This document shows positions 1 through 10,500 of a stretch of DNA of 64,000 bases, piece by piece. The notes beneath the pieces were generated by a model. That model was not told the DNA's origin. It saw only the letters and a program-made list of their open reading frames with translations, and ran no database searches. Source of the stretch: Candidatus Vicinibacter affinis (lineage in GTDB: Bacteria > Bacteroidota > Bacteroidia > Chitinophagales > Saprospiraceae); assembly GCA_016714365.1 (NCBI GenBank), contig JADJNH010000005.1:574501-638500 (forward strand). The letters are read 5' to 3'. The translations under genes and the position numbers were made by a program. The stretch's first letter is position 1, and each line of letters starts with the position of its first letter.

Positions 1-323
1 AAATTTTTATAAGCCCAGGCTTTAAAAATTAAACCAATAGAGACCAAAGGAAGCCCAATGAGCTGTAGTCCGATGTGCAACATGCCACCAATGAAGCTGG
101 CCTTAAAGGTTTGGAGGATAATTTTAATGTGATTACCTACCACTCTCGGATAAATAATAACGGCTGCAATTAGAAAGATCGGGGATAAAAAAAACAGAAT
201 CCTGTATACATGATAAAACAAATACAGGAATACACCCACAAAGGCAAGCAACACGAGTGTGCCAATAATCCTTTGGTAAAGATTCTTGTCGGAATTAAAA
301 GTATATGTTTTATTCTGGATCAT
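1..323 (-). CDS. Membrane protein of unknown function, C-terminus cut by the window edge
   Basis: An open frame starts at ATG 323 and runs without a stop to the window edge, giving 107 residues. It begins MIQNKTYTFNSDKNLYQR, continues into a strongly hydrophobic stretch (about residues 20-60, probably two membrane segments) and has a third hydrophobic stretch near 80-102. I do not recognise the family. A promoter-like box TATATTTG lies 10 nt before the start codon. It has the same direction as the exporter gene behind it but probably has its own promoter. That it is a gene is likely; its function is unknown. Confidence 0.65.
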   Translation of the reverse strand, partial: MIQNKTYTFNSDKNLYQRIIGTLVLLAFVGVFLYLFYHVYRILFFLSPIFLIAAVIIYPRVVGNHIKIILQTFKASFIGGMLHIGLQLIGLPLVSIGLIFKAWAYKN

Positions 324-333
324 GTTCGCCAAG

Positions 334-341
334 CAAATATA
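334..341 (-). promoter_or_regulatory. Bacteroidota -7 box (TATATTTG) for the edge membrane gene
   Basis: On the minus strand this reads TATATTTG, matching TAnnTTTG, 10 nt upstream of the ATG at 323. A second match (TAAATTTG) lies at 345-352. I found no convincing -33 TTG at the right distance. Confidence 0.4.
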
Positions 342-397
342 GCACAAATTTATGCATTAAAATAATAAATAATATGTTAATGTTGAATATTAACTTA

Positions 398-2149
398 TTA
401 CGCTTGAATGGGATCAAAATGGGTTAAATACAATCTGGAAAATAAACCATTGGGATGTGCTAAAAGTTCCTGCTGGCTGCCTGATTCTACAATTTTTCCT
501 TTTTCCAGCACAAGTATCTTGTCCACATTTTTAATGGTAGAAAGCCTGTGGGCTATAATGATAGAAGTTCTTCCTTTTGTAAGTTTGTCAATAGCATTCT
601 GGATTATGGCCTCTGTCTGGTTATCAATTGAAGAAGTGGCTTCATCCAATATCAGGATATTGGGTTGGTAAACCAAAGCCCTTACAAATGAGATCAATTG
701 GCGTTGGCCCATGGATAAGTTGGAGCCTCGTTCTGTTACCTGATATTCATATCCACCCGGTAACACCTTGAAGAAAATATCGGCTCCAATAGTTTTGGAG
801 GCTTCCTCAATCTGTTGATGGCTGATGTTAGGATTATTGAGACTGATATTGTCATATACCGAACCATAAAACAAAAATACATCCTGTAGTACCAATCCTA
901 TATTACCTCTAAGGGTTTCTAAATCATATTCTTTGATATTGATCCCATCAATAGAAATCACTCCATTTTCCACCTCATAAAGTCGGTTGAGAATACTGAT
1001 CATGGTCGACTTGCCAGAACCGGTGCTACCTACAATGGCTAAAGATTTGCCGGCTTCCAAAGTAAAGGAAATGTCATTTAAAACCGGAGTAATTCCATCA
1101 TAGGAAAAGCTTACCCGATCAAATACAACCTCCCCTTTCAGTATATCCAGATGAATATTACCTGAGTCATAATCCTTTTCTTGATTGTCCAGGGTATGAA
1201 AAATCCTTCCTCCGGCAATTAAACCCATTTGGAGGCTGTTGAATTTGTCAGCCAGCATTCTTACAGGTTGGAACAATCTGGCAATAAACATTGGAAAGGC
1301 AACCAATTGACCCACGGTAACAGCACCTCCAAGCACACCTTTTGCACCCCACCATACCATAAACCCAAGGGAGGCAGCGGATATAATTTCAACCACCGGA
1401 AAAAATACTGCATAATAGAATATCCCATCAAGATTTGCTTGCGTATAGGTTTTGTTGATGCTTTTGAATTTGGCTGCAATTTTTTTCTCAGCAGTGAAGA
1501 TTTGGACTATCCTCATACCGCTGATGTGTTCCTGAAGAAATGAATTCATTCGTGCAACTTCAGTTCGTACACGTTGGTAAGAAACCTTTACTTTTTCTTT
1601 AAAAATATAGCTGGCTATCAACAATAGGGGAAAGCTTACCAAAGAAATAAAGGTCAATTTTACACTGGTGTAGAACATCATGCCAAGTATAGTCAAAAGA
1701 CCCAGCACATCTGCCATTATAGTGATAAGGCCTTCGGCAAATACGACATTTACTGATTCAAGATCATTGACAGTTCTGGTGGTATTGGTTCCAACCGGAG
1801 TTTTGTCAAAGTAAGCAAGCTTCATACCCAATAAATGTGCAAAGACTTTATTACGGATGTCTTTAATGACATTTTGCCCAAGGGTATTTGTCAGGATGGT
1901 AAAGAGATAACGTAAACCCGTCGTCGTGATTAAAACCAATACAAACAGTAAGGCCATTTTTTGGAGACCAGGAAGGTCTGCCTTCATGATGTGGTTGTCC
2001 ACCATCAAATGAGTTAAATAAGGGGTCAATGCATTTAATGGAGCCAACAATATTGCTAGAAATGTTGAGGTCCAAAGTATCGATCTGTATGGTTTTGTAA
2101 AACCAAACAAACGTCTGAGAATAAAAAAATTGTTGCCTGAATCTGACAT
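398..2149 (-). CDS. ABC exporter, fused membrane and ATPase domains (MsbA/MdlB-like)
   Basis: This is a 583-residue half-transporter that would work as a dimer in the inner membrane and export lipids, peptides or drugs. Residues 1-310 form a six-helix type-1 exporter domain. The ATPase domain carries Walker A GSTGSGKST (about 373-381), signature SMGQRQL (about 476), Walker B ILILDEATSSID (about 497-508) and the switch motif IIAHRLST (about 530). The start is placed at the ATG at 2149 because the longer frame to 2197 runs back into radC; this leaves a 25-nt gap after the radC stop. It is probably co-transcribed with radC. The substrate cannot be told from sequence. Confidence 0.9.
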   Translation of the reverse strand: MSDSGNNFFILRRLFGFTKPYRSILWTSTFLAILLAPLNALTPYLTHLMVDNHIMKADLPGLQKMALLFVLVLITTTGLRYLFTILTNTLGQNVIKDIRNKVFAHLLGMKLAYFDKTPVGTNTTRTVNDLESVNVVFAEGLITIMADVLGLLTILGMMFYTSVKLTFISLVSFPLLLIASYIFKEKVKVSYQRVRTEVARMNSFLQEHISGMRIVQIFTAEKKIAAKFKSINKTYTQANLDGIFYYAVFFPVVEIISAASLGFMVWWGAKGVLGGAVTVGQLVAFPMFIARLFQPVRMLADKFNSLQMGLIAGGRIFHTLDNQEKDYDSGNIHLDILKGEVVFDRVSFSYDGITPVLNDISFTLEAGKSLAIVGSTGSGKSTMISILNRLYEVENGVISIDGINIKEYDLETLRGNIGLVLQDVFLFYGSVYDNISLNNPNISHQQIEEASKTIGADIFFKVLPGGYEYQVTERGSNLSMGQRQLISFVRALVYQPNILILDEATSSIDNQTEAIIQNAIDKLTKGRTSIIIAHRLSTIKNVDKILVLEKGKIVESGSQQELLAHPNGLFSRLYLTHFDPIQA

Positions 2150-2174
2150 TGAGCCAGCAAAATTACAATTATTC

Positions 2175-2870
2175 TTACAGCATCCCCTCATCTGCAAAGC
2201 TGTAATAGCCTTGATCTGAAATTATCAGATGATCGAACACATTAATGTCAAGGGCAATCCCTGCATTTTTTGCTTTTTGTGTCAGGTCGATATCTTGCTG
2301 ACTTGGCTTGAGATTTCCGGATGGGTGATTATGCGAAAGAATGATTGCAGTAGCCTGAAGTTCCAAGGCCCTCTTAAAAATGATGCGAACATCAACCACC
2401 GTACCGGTTAATCCTCCTAAACTAATCTTCTCCGCGCCCAATATGAAATTAGCTCTGTTGAGAAAAACCACCCAACATTCTTCTACTTGTAAATCTTCCA
2501 TTCTGGAACGTAAGATCTGATAAGCTTCCTGACTGGATTTTAATCCGGTCTTTGGTTTGGCTTCAGCCTGTTGCCGGCGACGGGCCAGTTCCATGGCCGC
2601 TTCAATAGTAATGGCTTTAACTGATCCAATACCTTTGAATTTTTTTAGTTTGGCAATCCCCATTCTCCCAAGTTCGAATAGGTTGTTTCCTGAGGCATCT
2701 AGAATTTTTTTGGACAGATCAAGAGCACTTTCATTTCTGCTTCCTGATCCTAACAGGATAGAGAGTAGTTCTGCGTTGCTCAGCGCTTCTTTTCCTTTTA
2801 AGGCTAGTTTTTCACGGGGACGATCATCCAGTGCCCAGCTTTTAATGCTGCTGCCAGTAGGTGTTTTCAT
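2175..2870 (-). CDS. radC: RadC family protein with JAB/MPN metal-binding domain
   Basis: The 231-residue protein has the usual RadC length and order. An N-terminal helix-hairpin-helix region (about 25-100, with KKFKGIGSVKA) precedes a JAB/MPN+ metalloprotease-like domain. The metal motif is SHNHPSG, with H180, H182 and D193 as likely zinc ligands, and E131 is a candidate catalytic acid. The family is often called a DNA repair protein, but a direct repair role is poorly supported, so the biochemical function is uncertain. It lies 11 nt after the T9SS protein gene and 25 nt before the exporter, suggesting one transcript. Confidence 0.92.
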   Translation of the reverse strand: MKTPTGSSIKSWALDDRPREKLALKGKEALSNAELLSILLGSGSRNESALDLSKKILDASGNNLFELGRMGIAKLKKFKGIGSVKAITIEAAMELARRRQQAEAKPKTGLKSSQEAYQILRSRMEDLQVEECWVVFLNRANFILGAEKISLGGLTGTVVDVRIIFKRALELQATAIILSHNHPSGNLKPSQQDIDLTQKAKNAGIALDINVFDHLIISDQGYYSFADEGML

Positions 2871-2881
2871 AGGTGTGTTAT

Positions 2882-4438
2882 TTATTTTTTTGTGAATGAT
2901 AGGGTGCTTACTTTTTGTTTGTCAAATAATTTCAATAGGTAGTTGCCTTGAGGAAGTTCTTGCACATCGAGTTTGATTGGTTGAACAGAAGGTGATCCGT
3001 ATTTTACCTTTTTGTATAATTGTCCAGATAAATTGTACACTTCAAGATAATCCGGGATCCAGTTAAGTTTAGAAAGATCAATAAATATTTCTCTATTGGC
3101 GGGAACCGGAAAAGCAGATATTTTATCCGGGATTTGAAAGTCCCTTGAAGCAGTTGAGTTATTATCAACTTTATACAATTCTGATCCCAGGACATTGGTA
3201 TATCTGGAGAGGATTATTTGGTTAGGGATGGTATTAAAAATTACCGGCCTGAAGCGGCCACCAAAATCTGTATAACTTTCTGCCTTCAGAGTATCTTGAT
3301 GGAACCTCCAGATTTCTTTTAATAAAGGAATGGTTTCGATCACAAAATAAATTCTGTTACCTAGAACTTGAATGTTGGCATCTGTGGTTACACCGAAAGC
3401 AGAATTATCGACTTTCAAAGTACCTTTTTTGGTTCCGTCAGTAACACAGATATAGGTGTCTCCATTAGATTCTGCTGCATAAAAGTACAAACGGTCTTTA
3501 TGAACCTTGAAGGCACCATAAGGAGCAGCATCTGTAGTTAAAAATACAGCTTCATTCCTGGTATAATCGTAACTTGAAATATCCTTGTCATTGTGGATAA
3601 TAAAAGAAGTATTTATAAAAAATACATCTAGGTAATTTGAGGACTCTTTTGACAAGCTTATTTCTTTAGTGCCTGCAGACGTGCCATCTGTAACGATGGT
3701 CAGTTTTACAGAATTTTTTATCCCTCCAACAAAGAGCAAAGAATCTACTCCATATGCAGTGTAAACATTATCAAAATTAAATAGACCATTTTTTGAAAGG
3801 TAGGATTGAATAGTAAGAGTTCCTGCTGATGTCCCATCTGAAATCATAGGTGCCATCTTGGTGGTGTTGGTGCTGTTGTCAAAAAAGACGGCTCCACCCT
3901 TAAAGTTGGATGATTTATAGGTGTTTTTGGTAGTGGCATTGATGTCTGCAATTTTTAAAGTACCATTCACGGTAGCATCGCTTACCCATAATTGATTAGG
4001 ATTTGGTTTCAGCGGGTCGGCTTGAACAAATAGTAGAACTTTGTTGGTGTCTATTTTCATGATGGCTTCAATAGGCGTTGTTTCAAAACCCCTTACTCCT
4101 TTTGTTCCAAGATCTTTACCATTGCTAACAAACAATGTCCTTACCCCCAAAAAACCATCAAAAAATAGTTTGGTACCAGTATTCGTTAAGTGTCCAAAAT
4201 TGGTAATATTTTCTGCACCTAAAAGTTTCCGGGTTCCCGCATCTGTTCCATCTGAAACAAATATACTTCCAGGACTGAAATCGGTATCTACGCCATGGTA
4301 ATATAGCTTATTGCCAAATACTATATTCTGCGATGACATGACTCCGGATTGTATACCCGGATATACATCTTTTATTAAAACCTGAGCATTCGACCGGATG
4401 CATGCGAACAAAACGAAAAGGACTGTAAACTTTTTCAT
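2882..4438 (-). CDS. T9SS-secreted protein with DGTxxGT repeats
   Basis: A 518-residue secreted protein. The N-terminus (KKFTVLFVLFACIRSNAQ) is a signal peptide with likely cleavage after NAQ. The body holds many copies of a short repeat of the form (V/I)SDGTxxGT (for example VSDGTDAGTRKL, ISDGTSAGTL, VTDGTKKGTLKV), the ELK/hyalin-type repeat usual in Bacteroidota surface proteins, which likely folds as a beta-propeller. Residues from about 445 to 518 look like a type A T9SS sorting domain (FPVPANREIFIDLS, EVYNLSGQLYKKV, LPQGNYLLKLFD). It would be exported by Sec and then by T9SS, with the C-terminus removed. No catalytic motif is visible. Confidence 0.82.
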   Translation of the reverse strand: MKKFTVLFVLFACIRSNAQVLIKDVYPGIQSGVMSSQNIVFGNKLYYHGVDTDFSPGSIFVSDGTDAGTRKLLGAENITNFGHLTNTGTKLFFDGFLGVRTLFVSNGKDLGTKGVRGFETTPIEAIMKIDTNKVLLFVQADPLKPNPNQLWVSDATVNGTLKIADINATTKNTYKSSNFKGGAVFFDNSTNTTKMAPMISDGTSAGTLTIQSYLSKNGLFNFDNVYTAYGVDSLLFVGGIKNSVKLTIVTDGTSAGTKEISLSKESSNYLDVFFINTSFIIHNDKDISSYDYTRNEAVFLTTDAAPYGAFKVHKDRLYFYAAESNGDTYICVTDGTKKGTLKVDNSAFGVTTDANIQVLGNRIYFVIETIPLLKEIWRFHQDTLKAESYTDFGGRFRPVIFNTIPNQIILSRYTNVLGSELYKVDNNSTASRDFQIPDKISAFPVPANREIFIDLSKLNWIPDYLEVYNLSGQLYKKVKYGSPSVQPIKLDVQELPQGNYLLKLFDKQKVSTLSFTKK

Positions 4439-4463
4439 TCTGCAATTCTACAAAAAAAAACTT

Positions 4464-5603
4464 TTAGGACAAAGCTTGTCTTAAGTCTTCAATCAAATCT
4501 TCCACATCTTCAATGCCCACACTTAACCGCATTAATGAATCTGTTAGGCCAGATTTCAATCGTTCTTCCTTTGGTAAAGAGGCATGGGTCATTGATGCAG
4601 GATGTCCAATCAAAGATTCTACACCACCCAGAGACTCTGCACAGGAAAACAATTTAGTTTTCGATAAGACCTTCATGGCAGCTTCTACATCTGTATTTTT
4701 AAGATCAAAAGAAACCATTGCTCCGAAATCACGCATCTGACTTTTAGCTACTTCGTGACCCGGGTGATTGCTAAATCCAGGATATAAAACTCTGTTTACA
4801 TTGGGATGGGAAATAAGAAATTCTGCAATTTTGCGAGCATTTTCACAGGCTCTTTGTACCCTTACATGAAGGGTTTTTATTCCCCTGAGGATCAGAAAAC
4901 AGTCCATAGGTCCCGGAACAGCACCGCTGGCATTCTGGATAAAATACAATTGCTCTGCAAGCCTCTTATTTTTAGTAATGACCGCTCCATGTACAACATC
5001 GCTATGACCACCCAAATATTTGGTTGCGGAATGTAACACGAGATCGGCACCCAGATCTAACGGATTCTGAAGGTAAGGCGATGCGAAAGTATTGTCAACA
5101 CATACAAGAATATTCCGTTTTGCGGCAATCTTACAAATGGCTTTGATATCTACTATATTTAGCAATGGATTGGTTGGGGTTTCAACCCAGATCAATTTGG
5201 TATTTTCATCCAGAGCGGCTTCCACAATATCTGGATCCTGCATGGGAACCAGTTTATTGCTAATGCCAAAGGGTTTGAATATTTTTTCCAACAACCTGAA
5301 AGATCCACCATACATGTCATTACTGGCTACCACACCGTCACCGGATTTCAACAATTTAATAATGGCATCCATTGCTGCAAGTCCACTGCCAAAACATATG
5401 GCGTCAGTTCCATTTTCCAATGCAGCCAAGTTTTCCTGCAAGGCTGTTCGGGTTGGGTTCTGGGTTCTGGCATATTCATATCCCTTGTGATTTCCAGGCC
5501 CATCTTGAACATAGGTGGAGGTCTGGAAAATAGGGGTCATAATTGCTCCTGTGGAAGGATCAGGGTGGACACCTGCATGGATAAGCTTGGTTGCAAATTT
5601 CAT
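4464..5603 (-). CDS. Cystathionine gamma-synthase / gamma-lyase family PLP enzyme
   Basis: A 379-residue fold-type I PLP enzyme of the Cys/Met metabolism family. The Schiff-base lysine is K195 in SATKYLGGHSD. The PLP-contact segments YEYARTQNPTR (42-52) and the GSG near residue 72 are present, as is SLGGVESL in the C-terminal domain. The family makes cystathionine from an activated homoserine and cysteine, or cleaves it. The sequence alone does not separate synthase (MetB) from gamma-lyase or beta-lyase, so no symbol is given. It lies 45 nt after the transketolase pair and 25 nt before the secreted-protein gene. Confidence 0.88.
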   Translation of the reverse strand: MKFATKLIHAGVHPDPSTGAIMTPIFQTSTYVQDGPGNHKGYEYARTQNPTRTALQENLAALENGTDAICFGSGLAAMDAIIKLLKSGDGVVASNDMYGGSFRLLEKIFKPFGISNKLVPMQDPDIVEAALDENTKLIWVETPTNPLLNIVDIKAICKIAAKRNILVCVDNTFASPYLQNPLDLGADLVLHSATKYLGGHSDVVHGAVITKNKRLAEQLYFIQNASGAVPGPMDCFLILRGIKTLHVRVQRACENARKIAEFLISHPNVNRVLYPGFSNHPGHEVAKSQMRDFGAMVSFDLKNTDVEAAMKVLSKTKLFSCAESLGGVESLIGHPASMTHASLPKEERLKSGLTDSLMRLSVGIEDVEDLIEDLRQALS

Positions 5604-5648
5604 TTTGTTTCGTTTAAAAAGGAAAAAGATTCAGAGAATAAAAATCAA

Positions 5649-6605
5649 TTATCGACTGAGTACTTTTCTGATTTTTTCAAGTACGTCCTTGACTCCAAGA
5701 CCATATTTTTCCATCAGTTCCATAGGTTTACCGCTTTCACCAAAGGAATCATTTACGGCAACATATTCTTGTGGTGCAGGGAAATTCATGCTGAGTAATT
5801 GTGCAACACTGTCACCTAATCCGCCGTTGCGCTGATGTTCTTCACAACTTACTACCCTGCCGGTTTTTTTGACAGAGTTGAGGATTGCTTCTGTATCCAA
5901 TGGTTTGATCGTATGAATATTTATCAATTCGCAATTGATTCCTTCTTTATCGAGTTGACGCACAGCCTCCAATGCATTCCAAAGTAAATGTCCGGTAGCA
6001 ATGACGGTTACGTCTTTACCGTCTTTTAGCTTAAGGGCCTTACCAATTTCGAATTTTTCATTTTCTAGAAAAACAGGCCAATCAGGTCTTCCAAACCTTA
6101 GATAAACCGGACCCTTAAATTCTGCTATGGCTTGAGTGGCTGCTTTTGTCTGAGCGTAATCAGCAGGGTTTATTACTGTCATACCGGGAAGCATCTTCAT
6201 TAAGCCAACATCTTCCAATATCTGATGGGTAGCACCATCTTCACCTAAAGTGATACCGGCATGAGAAGCTGCGATTTTGACATTTTTTTCTGAATAGGCA
6301 ATGGACTGTCGGATTTGGTCAAAGACCCTGCCAGTTGAAAAGTTAGCAAAAGTACCGGTAAATGGGATCATTCCAGTGGTCGCCAAACCGGCAGCCATAC
6401 CCATCATATTTGCTTCCGCAATTCCAACCTGAATGAATCGCTCTGGGAATTCTTTTTCAAAGAGGTCCATCTTCAGTGATCCTGCAAGATCTGCACAAAG
6501 GGCAATTACTTTTGGGTTCTTTCTGGCGGCTTCCAATAATCCGTCTCCAAAACCATTTCTGGTAGCTTTTTTAGCAGTACTTTGATATTTATCCCAGGTG
6601 CTCAT
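5649..6605 (-). CDS. Transketolase, C-terminal subunit (pyrimidine-binding and C-terminal domains)
   Basis: The 318-residue protein is the second half of a split transketolase. It carries the pyrimidine-binding domain with the catalytic glutamate region GIAEANMMGMAAGLA (about residue 80) and a C-terminal domain with a conserved histidine region (SCEEHQRNGGLGDSVAQ). With the neighbouring N-terminal subunit it would transfer two-carbon ketol units in the pentose phosphate pathway, using thiamine diphosphate. The gap to the upstream gene is 2 nt, so the two are translated from one message. Split transketolases are common in Bacteroidota, so this is not a frameshift. Confidence 0.93.
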   Translation of the reverse strand: MSTWDKYQSTAKKATRNGFGDGLLEAARKNPKVIALCADLAGSLKMDLFEKEFPERFIQVGIAEANMMGMAAGLATTGMIPFTGTFANFSTGRVFDQIRQSIAYSEKNVKIAASHAGITLGEDGATHQILEDVGLMKMLPGMTVINPADYAQTKAATQAIAEFKGPVYLRFGRPDWPVFLENEKFEIGKALKLKDGKDVTVIATGHLLWNALEAVRQLDKEGINCELINIHTIKPLDTEAILNSVKKTGRVVSCEEHQRNGGLGDSVAQLLSMNFPAPQEYVAVNDSFGESGKPMELMEKYGLGVKDVLEKIRKVLSR

Positions 6606-6607
6606 AA

Positions 6608-7450
6608 TTAAAAATCTCCTAAAGTTTGTGGCAATTGTGCCAATGCTTTTTCTGCTTGTTCATCATTAGGCGCTACTCCATGCCATTTATGAGTGCCCAT
6701 CATAAAATCTACTCCAAAACCCATTACAGTCCTCATTAATATGACGACAGGTTTCCCTTGATGTAATTTTCTTTTGGCCATCTCAAGGATGTGCACAACA
6801 TCATCCATTTGATTTCCTTCCATATGCATTACCTCCCAGCCGAAGGCATGCCATTTGCCGGGAAGATCACCTAGGGAAATGACCTCATCATTAGGACCAT
6901 CTATTTGCTGACCATTCCAATCTACTGTTACAATGAGATTGTCTATTTTATAATGGGCAGCACACATAATAGCCTCCCAGTTCTGTCCCTCTTGCAATTC
7001 TCCGTCACCGGTCAAAACGTAAACGAGCGATGAATCACCACTCATTCTTTTACCCATGGCGGCCCCAAGAGCAACACTCAGGCCCTGGCCTAAAGAGCCA
7101 GTAGCAATCCGGACTCCGGGAATGTGCTCATGTGTGGCAGGATGCCCCTGAAGCCGAGAATTTATTTGTCTAAAGGTATTTAATTCTTCCACTGGAAAAT
7201 GACCTGTTCGGGCAAGTACACTGTAAAGCACCGGAGAAATATGGCCATTGGAAAGAAAAAATAAATCCTCCCCTTGACCCTCCATACTGAAGGGTAATTT
7301 GTAATTCAGTGTGTTGAAATAAAGTGCAGTTAAAAAATCCGCACAGCCAAGCGAACCTCCGGGGTGTCCGCTTTTTGCCATCCAGGTCTGCCTGATGATG
7401 TCTCGTCTGACTTGTGACGCGATTTGAGTGAGTTCGGCTATCGTCTTCAT
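6608..7450 (-). CDS. Transketolase, N-terminal subunit (ThDP diphosphate-binding)
   Basis: The 280-residue protein is the first half of a split transketolase. It has the metal/thiamine diphosphate motif beginning GDGELQEGQNWEA with the closing Asn in TVDWNGQQ, the early SGHPGGSLG loop and the FLSNGHISPVLY segment that holds a substrate/cofactor histidine. It pairs with the C-terminal subunit encoded 2 nt downstream. A promoter -7 box TACCTTTG sits 10 nt before the ATG, which supports this start and makes it the first gene of a minus-strand run. Confidence 0.93.
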   Translation of the reverse strand: MKTIAELTQIASQVRRDIIRQTWMAKSGHPGGSLGCADFLTALYFNTLNYKLPFSMEGQGEDLFFLSNGHISPVLYSVLARTGHFPVEELNTFRQINSRLQGHPATHEHIPGVRIATGSLGQGLSVALGAAMGKRMSGDSSLVYVLTGDGELQEGQNWEAIMCAAHYKIDNLIVTVDWNGQQIDGPNDEVISLGDLPGKWHAFGWEVMHMEGNQMDDVVHILEMAKRKLHQGKPVVILMRTVMGFGVDFMMGTHKWHGVAPNDEQAEKALAQLPQTLGDF

Positions 7451-7460
7451 GGTTTGGCCG

Positions 7461-7468
7461 CAAAGGTA
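7461..7468 (-). promoter_or_regulatory. Bacteroidota -7 box (TACCTTTG) for the transketolase operon
   Basis: The plus strand reads CAAAGGTA, so the minus strand has TACCTTTG, an exact TAnnTTTG match ending 10 nt before the ATG at 7450. No clear -33 TTG was found at the expected distance. Confidence 0.55.
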
Positions 7469-7567
7469 ATGATTGTCCTGTGCTTGTGCTAAAACTGTTG
7501 CGAATAAATCATAATATTTGGCCTTTGTGATTTTTTTACGTTTCTTCGGTGCCTAATTAAATTTCTT

Positions 7568-10500
7568 ATGAAATTAGTCCATAATCTTTTTGTTTGCCTC
7601 ACGTTCTTTTCTATTATTCATCTCTGTCAGGCGCAGGTAAGTTTTCCGGTTAATGGTGTCAGGGAACCGGATCAGTCATGCTTTCTCTTACGACAGGCCA
7701 CTGTGCATCCTGAACCCGGCATTCAATTGGAAAATACAGATCTTATCATTAGAAACGGTAAAATCGAAACCATAGGTAAAGATTTAAAACCACCCATAGA
7801 TGCAGTGATAAAAGACTATAAAAACATGCACATTTATCCTTCTCTGATAGACTTGTATGCTGATTACGGGATGCCTGAACCCAAAAAGGCAATTTCAAAC
7901 AATGCCATGGTCAGCAGTAAGGAGGGTGCATTTTCTTGGAATGAGGCCTTGAAGCCTGAAATTAAAGCGGCTGAATTTTTTACCGTAAAAAATGAACAGG
8001 CGCAGAAGTTCAGAGATATTGGATTTGGAATGGTAAACACTCACTTTCCGGATGGAATTTCGCGGGGCAGCTCCACCTTGGTTTTTTTGGGAACAGGAAA
8101 TGAGCATGAGATGATATTAAAATCAGAGGTTGCACATCAATTAACTTTTAATAAAGGATTATCCTCACAAGATTATCCCGGCTCTCTGATGGGATGTCTG
8201 GCATTGCTACGCCAAACCTATCTGGATGCGGCTTATTATGAAAAAGTTATAAAACCAAAGGAAGTTAATCTTTCCTTGGAAGCATGGAATCGCAACGGAT
8301 CATTGTTGCAGATTTTTGCTGCCAATGACAAATTCGACATCCTTAGAATTGACAAATTAGCAAAAGAATTTAATCAAAATTTTATCATCAAATCAAATGG
8401 AGATGAATATCAACGTATAGAGGAAGTTAAAAAGACAAATGCAAGACTGATAGTTCCACTAAAATTTCCACCATTGTATGAGGTGGAGGATCCATATGAT
8501 GCCGAGCAAATTGATTTGGCAGATTTAAAACACTGGGAACTTGCTCCTTACAATCCTGCATTCCTTGAGAAAAACAATGTAGAGTTTAGTTTTACCACCA
8601 ATGGACTTAAAGATCAAAAAGATTTCTTGCCAAATTTACGCAAAGCTGTAAAGCTCGGTTTAAGCAAAAATAAAGCGCTGGAAGCTTTAACTACTACTCC
8701 AGCCAAATGGATGGGTTTGGATAATGTAATAGGGAGTTTGGCTAAAGGGAAATGGGCAAATATGATCATTACAAATGGAGATTTACTTGAAGAAAAAACG
8801 CAGATTTATGAAAACTGGATAAAAGGACAATCTTATGTGGTCAAAAGATTTGAGACGGATAACTATAGTGGTAATTACAAAATGCAATTAGGTCCTAAGT
8901 CTTATGAAATAATGTTGGTAAAAAAAGAAGACAAGTATGAATGTACAATTCTTACGAATGATTCAATGAAACTTAATCTGCAAATCAAAATTGAAGGTCG
9001 CTATCTGAACGGTAAGTTTACGGATGAAAATAAACAAGTTTATCTGTTGAGTGCAACTGAACAGGAAGGAATTTTCATCGGTCAAAGTATTGGATCTGAT
9101 GGAATTGTTAAGATCTTTCAGATGAAACTTAATGATGATCTGGGGAAAGAATTTAAAGTGGACACCAAAGAAAAAAATGCAAACATACCGGATACTGTAT
9201 CAATGGTAACCTATCCTTTCATGGCCTATGGATGGATGGAAAAACCTGTTCAGAAAAAGTATTTAATTAAAAATGCTACAATATGGACTTGCGAAAAAGA
9301 TGGAAATCTAAGTAATACAGACTTGTTGATAGAAAATGGAAAAATTAAGAAAATAGCAAAAAGTATTTCGGATGAAACGGCGATCGTCATCAATGCTTCC
9401 GGAAAACATCTTACTCCTGGTATAATTGATGAGCACAGCCATATCGCAATCTCGCGCGGTGTAAATGAATGCACAGAAGCATCAACTGCTGAGGTACGAA
9501 TCGGAGATGTGATCAATTCTGATGACATCAATATTTATCGTCAACTTTCAGGTGGTGTGACAACCTCTCAATTACTGCATGGTTCCTGTAATCCAATTGG
9601 AGGCCAATCTGCAATCATCAAATTGAGATGGGGTTCATCACCGGATGAAATGAAATTTGAAGGAGCTGACCCTTTTATCAAATTTGCTTTAGGTGAAAAT
9701 GTAAAACGATCTGGTGGAAACAACAATCAAAGATTTCCAGACACCCGAATGGGCGTAGAACAAGTTTATATTGATTATTTTACCCGTGCCAAATCTTATA
9801 GTGACGACATAAAGAAATTTGGCCCCGACAAGGTGAGAAGAAATCTTGATTTGGAAACGTTGGCAGAAATATTGGACAAAAAGAGATTTATAACTTGTCA
9901 TTCCTATGTTCAGTCAGAGATCAATATGTTGATGCATGTTGCTGAGCGATTTAATTTCAGGGTAAATACCTTTACACATATTTTGGAAGGCTACAAAGTG
10001 GCTGATAAGATGAAAAAGCATGGGGTTGGCGCTGCTTCATTTTCAGACTGGTGGGCTTATAAATTTGAGGTATATGAAGCCATCCCATACAATGGAGCCA
10101 TCTTGCATAACCAGGGTGTCACAACAGCTTTTAACAGTGACGATGCAGAAATGGCTCGTCGGCTGAATCAGGAATCTGCTAAAGCAATTAAATATGGAAA
10201 TTTGTCAGAAACAGAGGCCTTAAAATTTGTGACGCTAAATCCTGCAAAATTATTACATCTTGATCATCGGGTAGGCAGTCTTAAAGAAGGGAAGGATGCC
10301 GATGTGGTGCTTTGGAATGGGAATCCTTTGTCGGTCTATTCGTTGGTTGAAAAAACATTTATTGATGGAATAAAATATTTTGACAAAGATGAACAAGTCA
10401 ACAAACAAGAATTCATCCGAAAAGAACGTGCACGCATCATCCAGAAAATGTTGCAACAGAAATCTTTAGGGTCAACAACAACCCCATTCCGCTCACCAAC

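Noticed and set aside
5649..7450. Transketolase in two genes as a possible frameshift
   Set aside because: Both halves are complete domains with a proper stop and start 2 nt apart; split transketolases are normal in this group.
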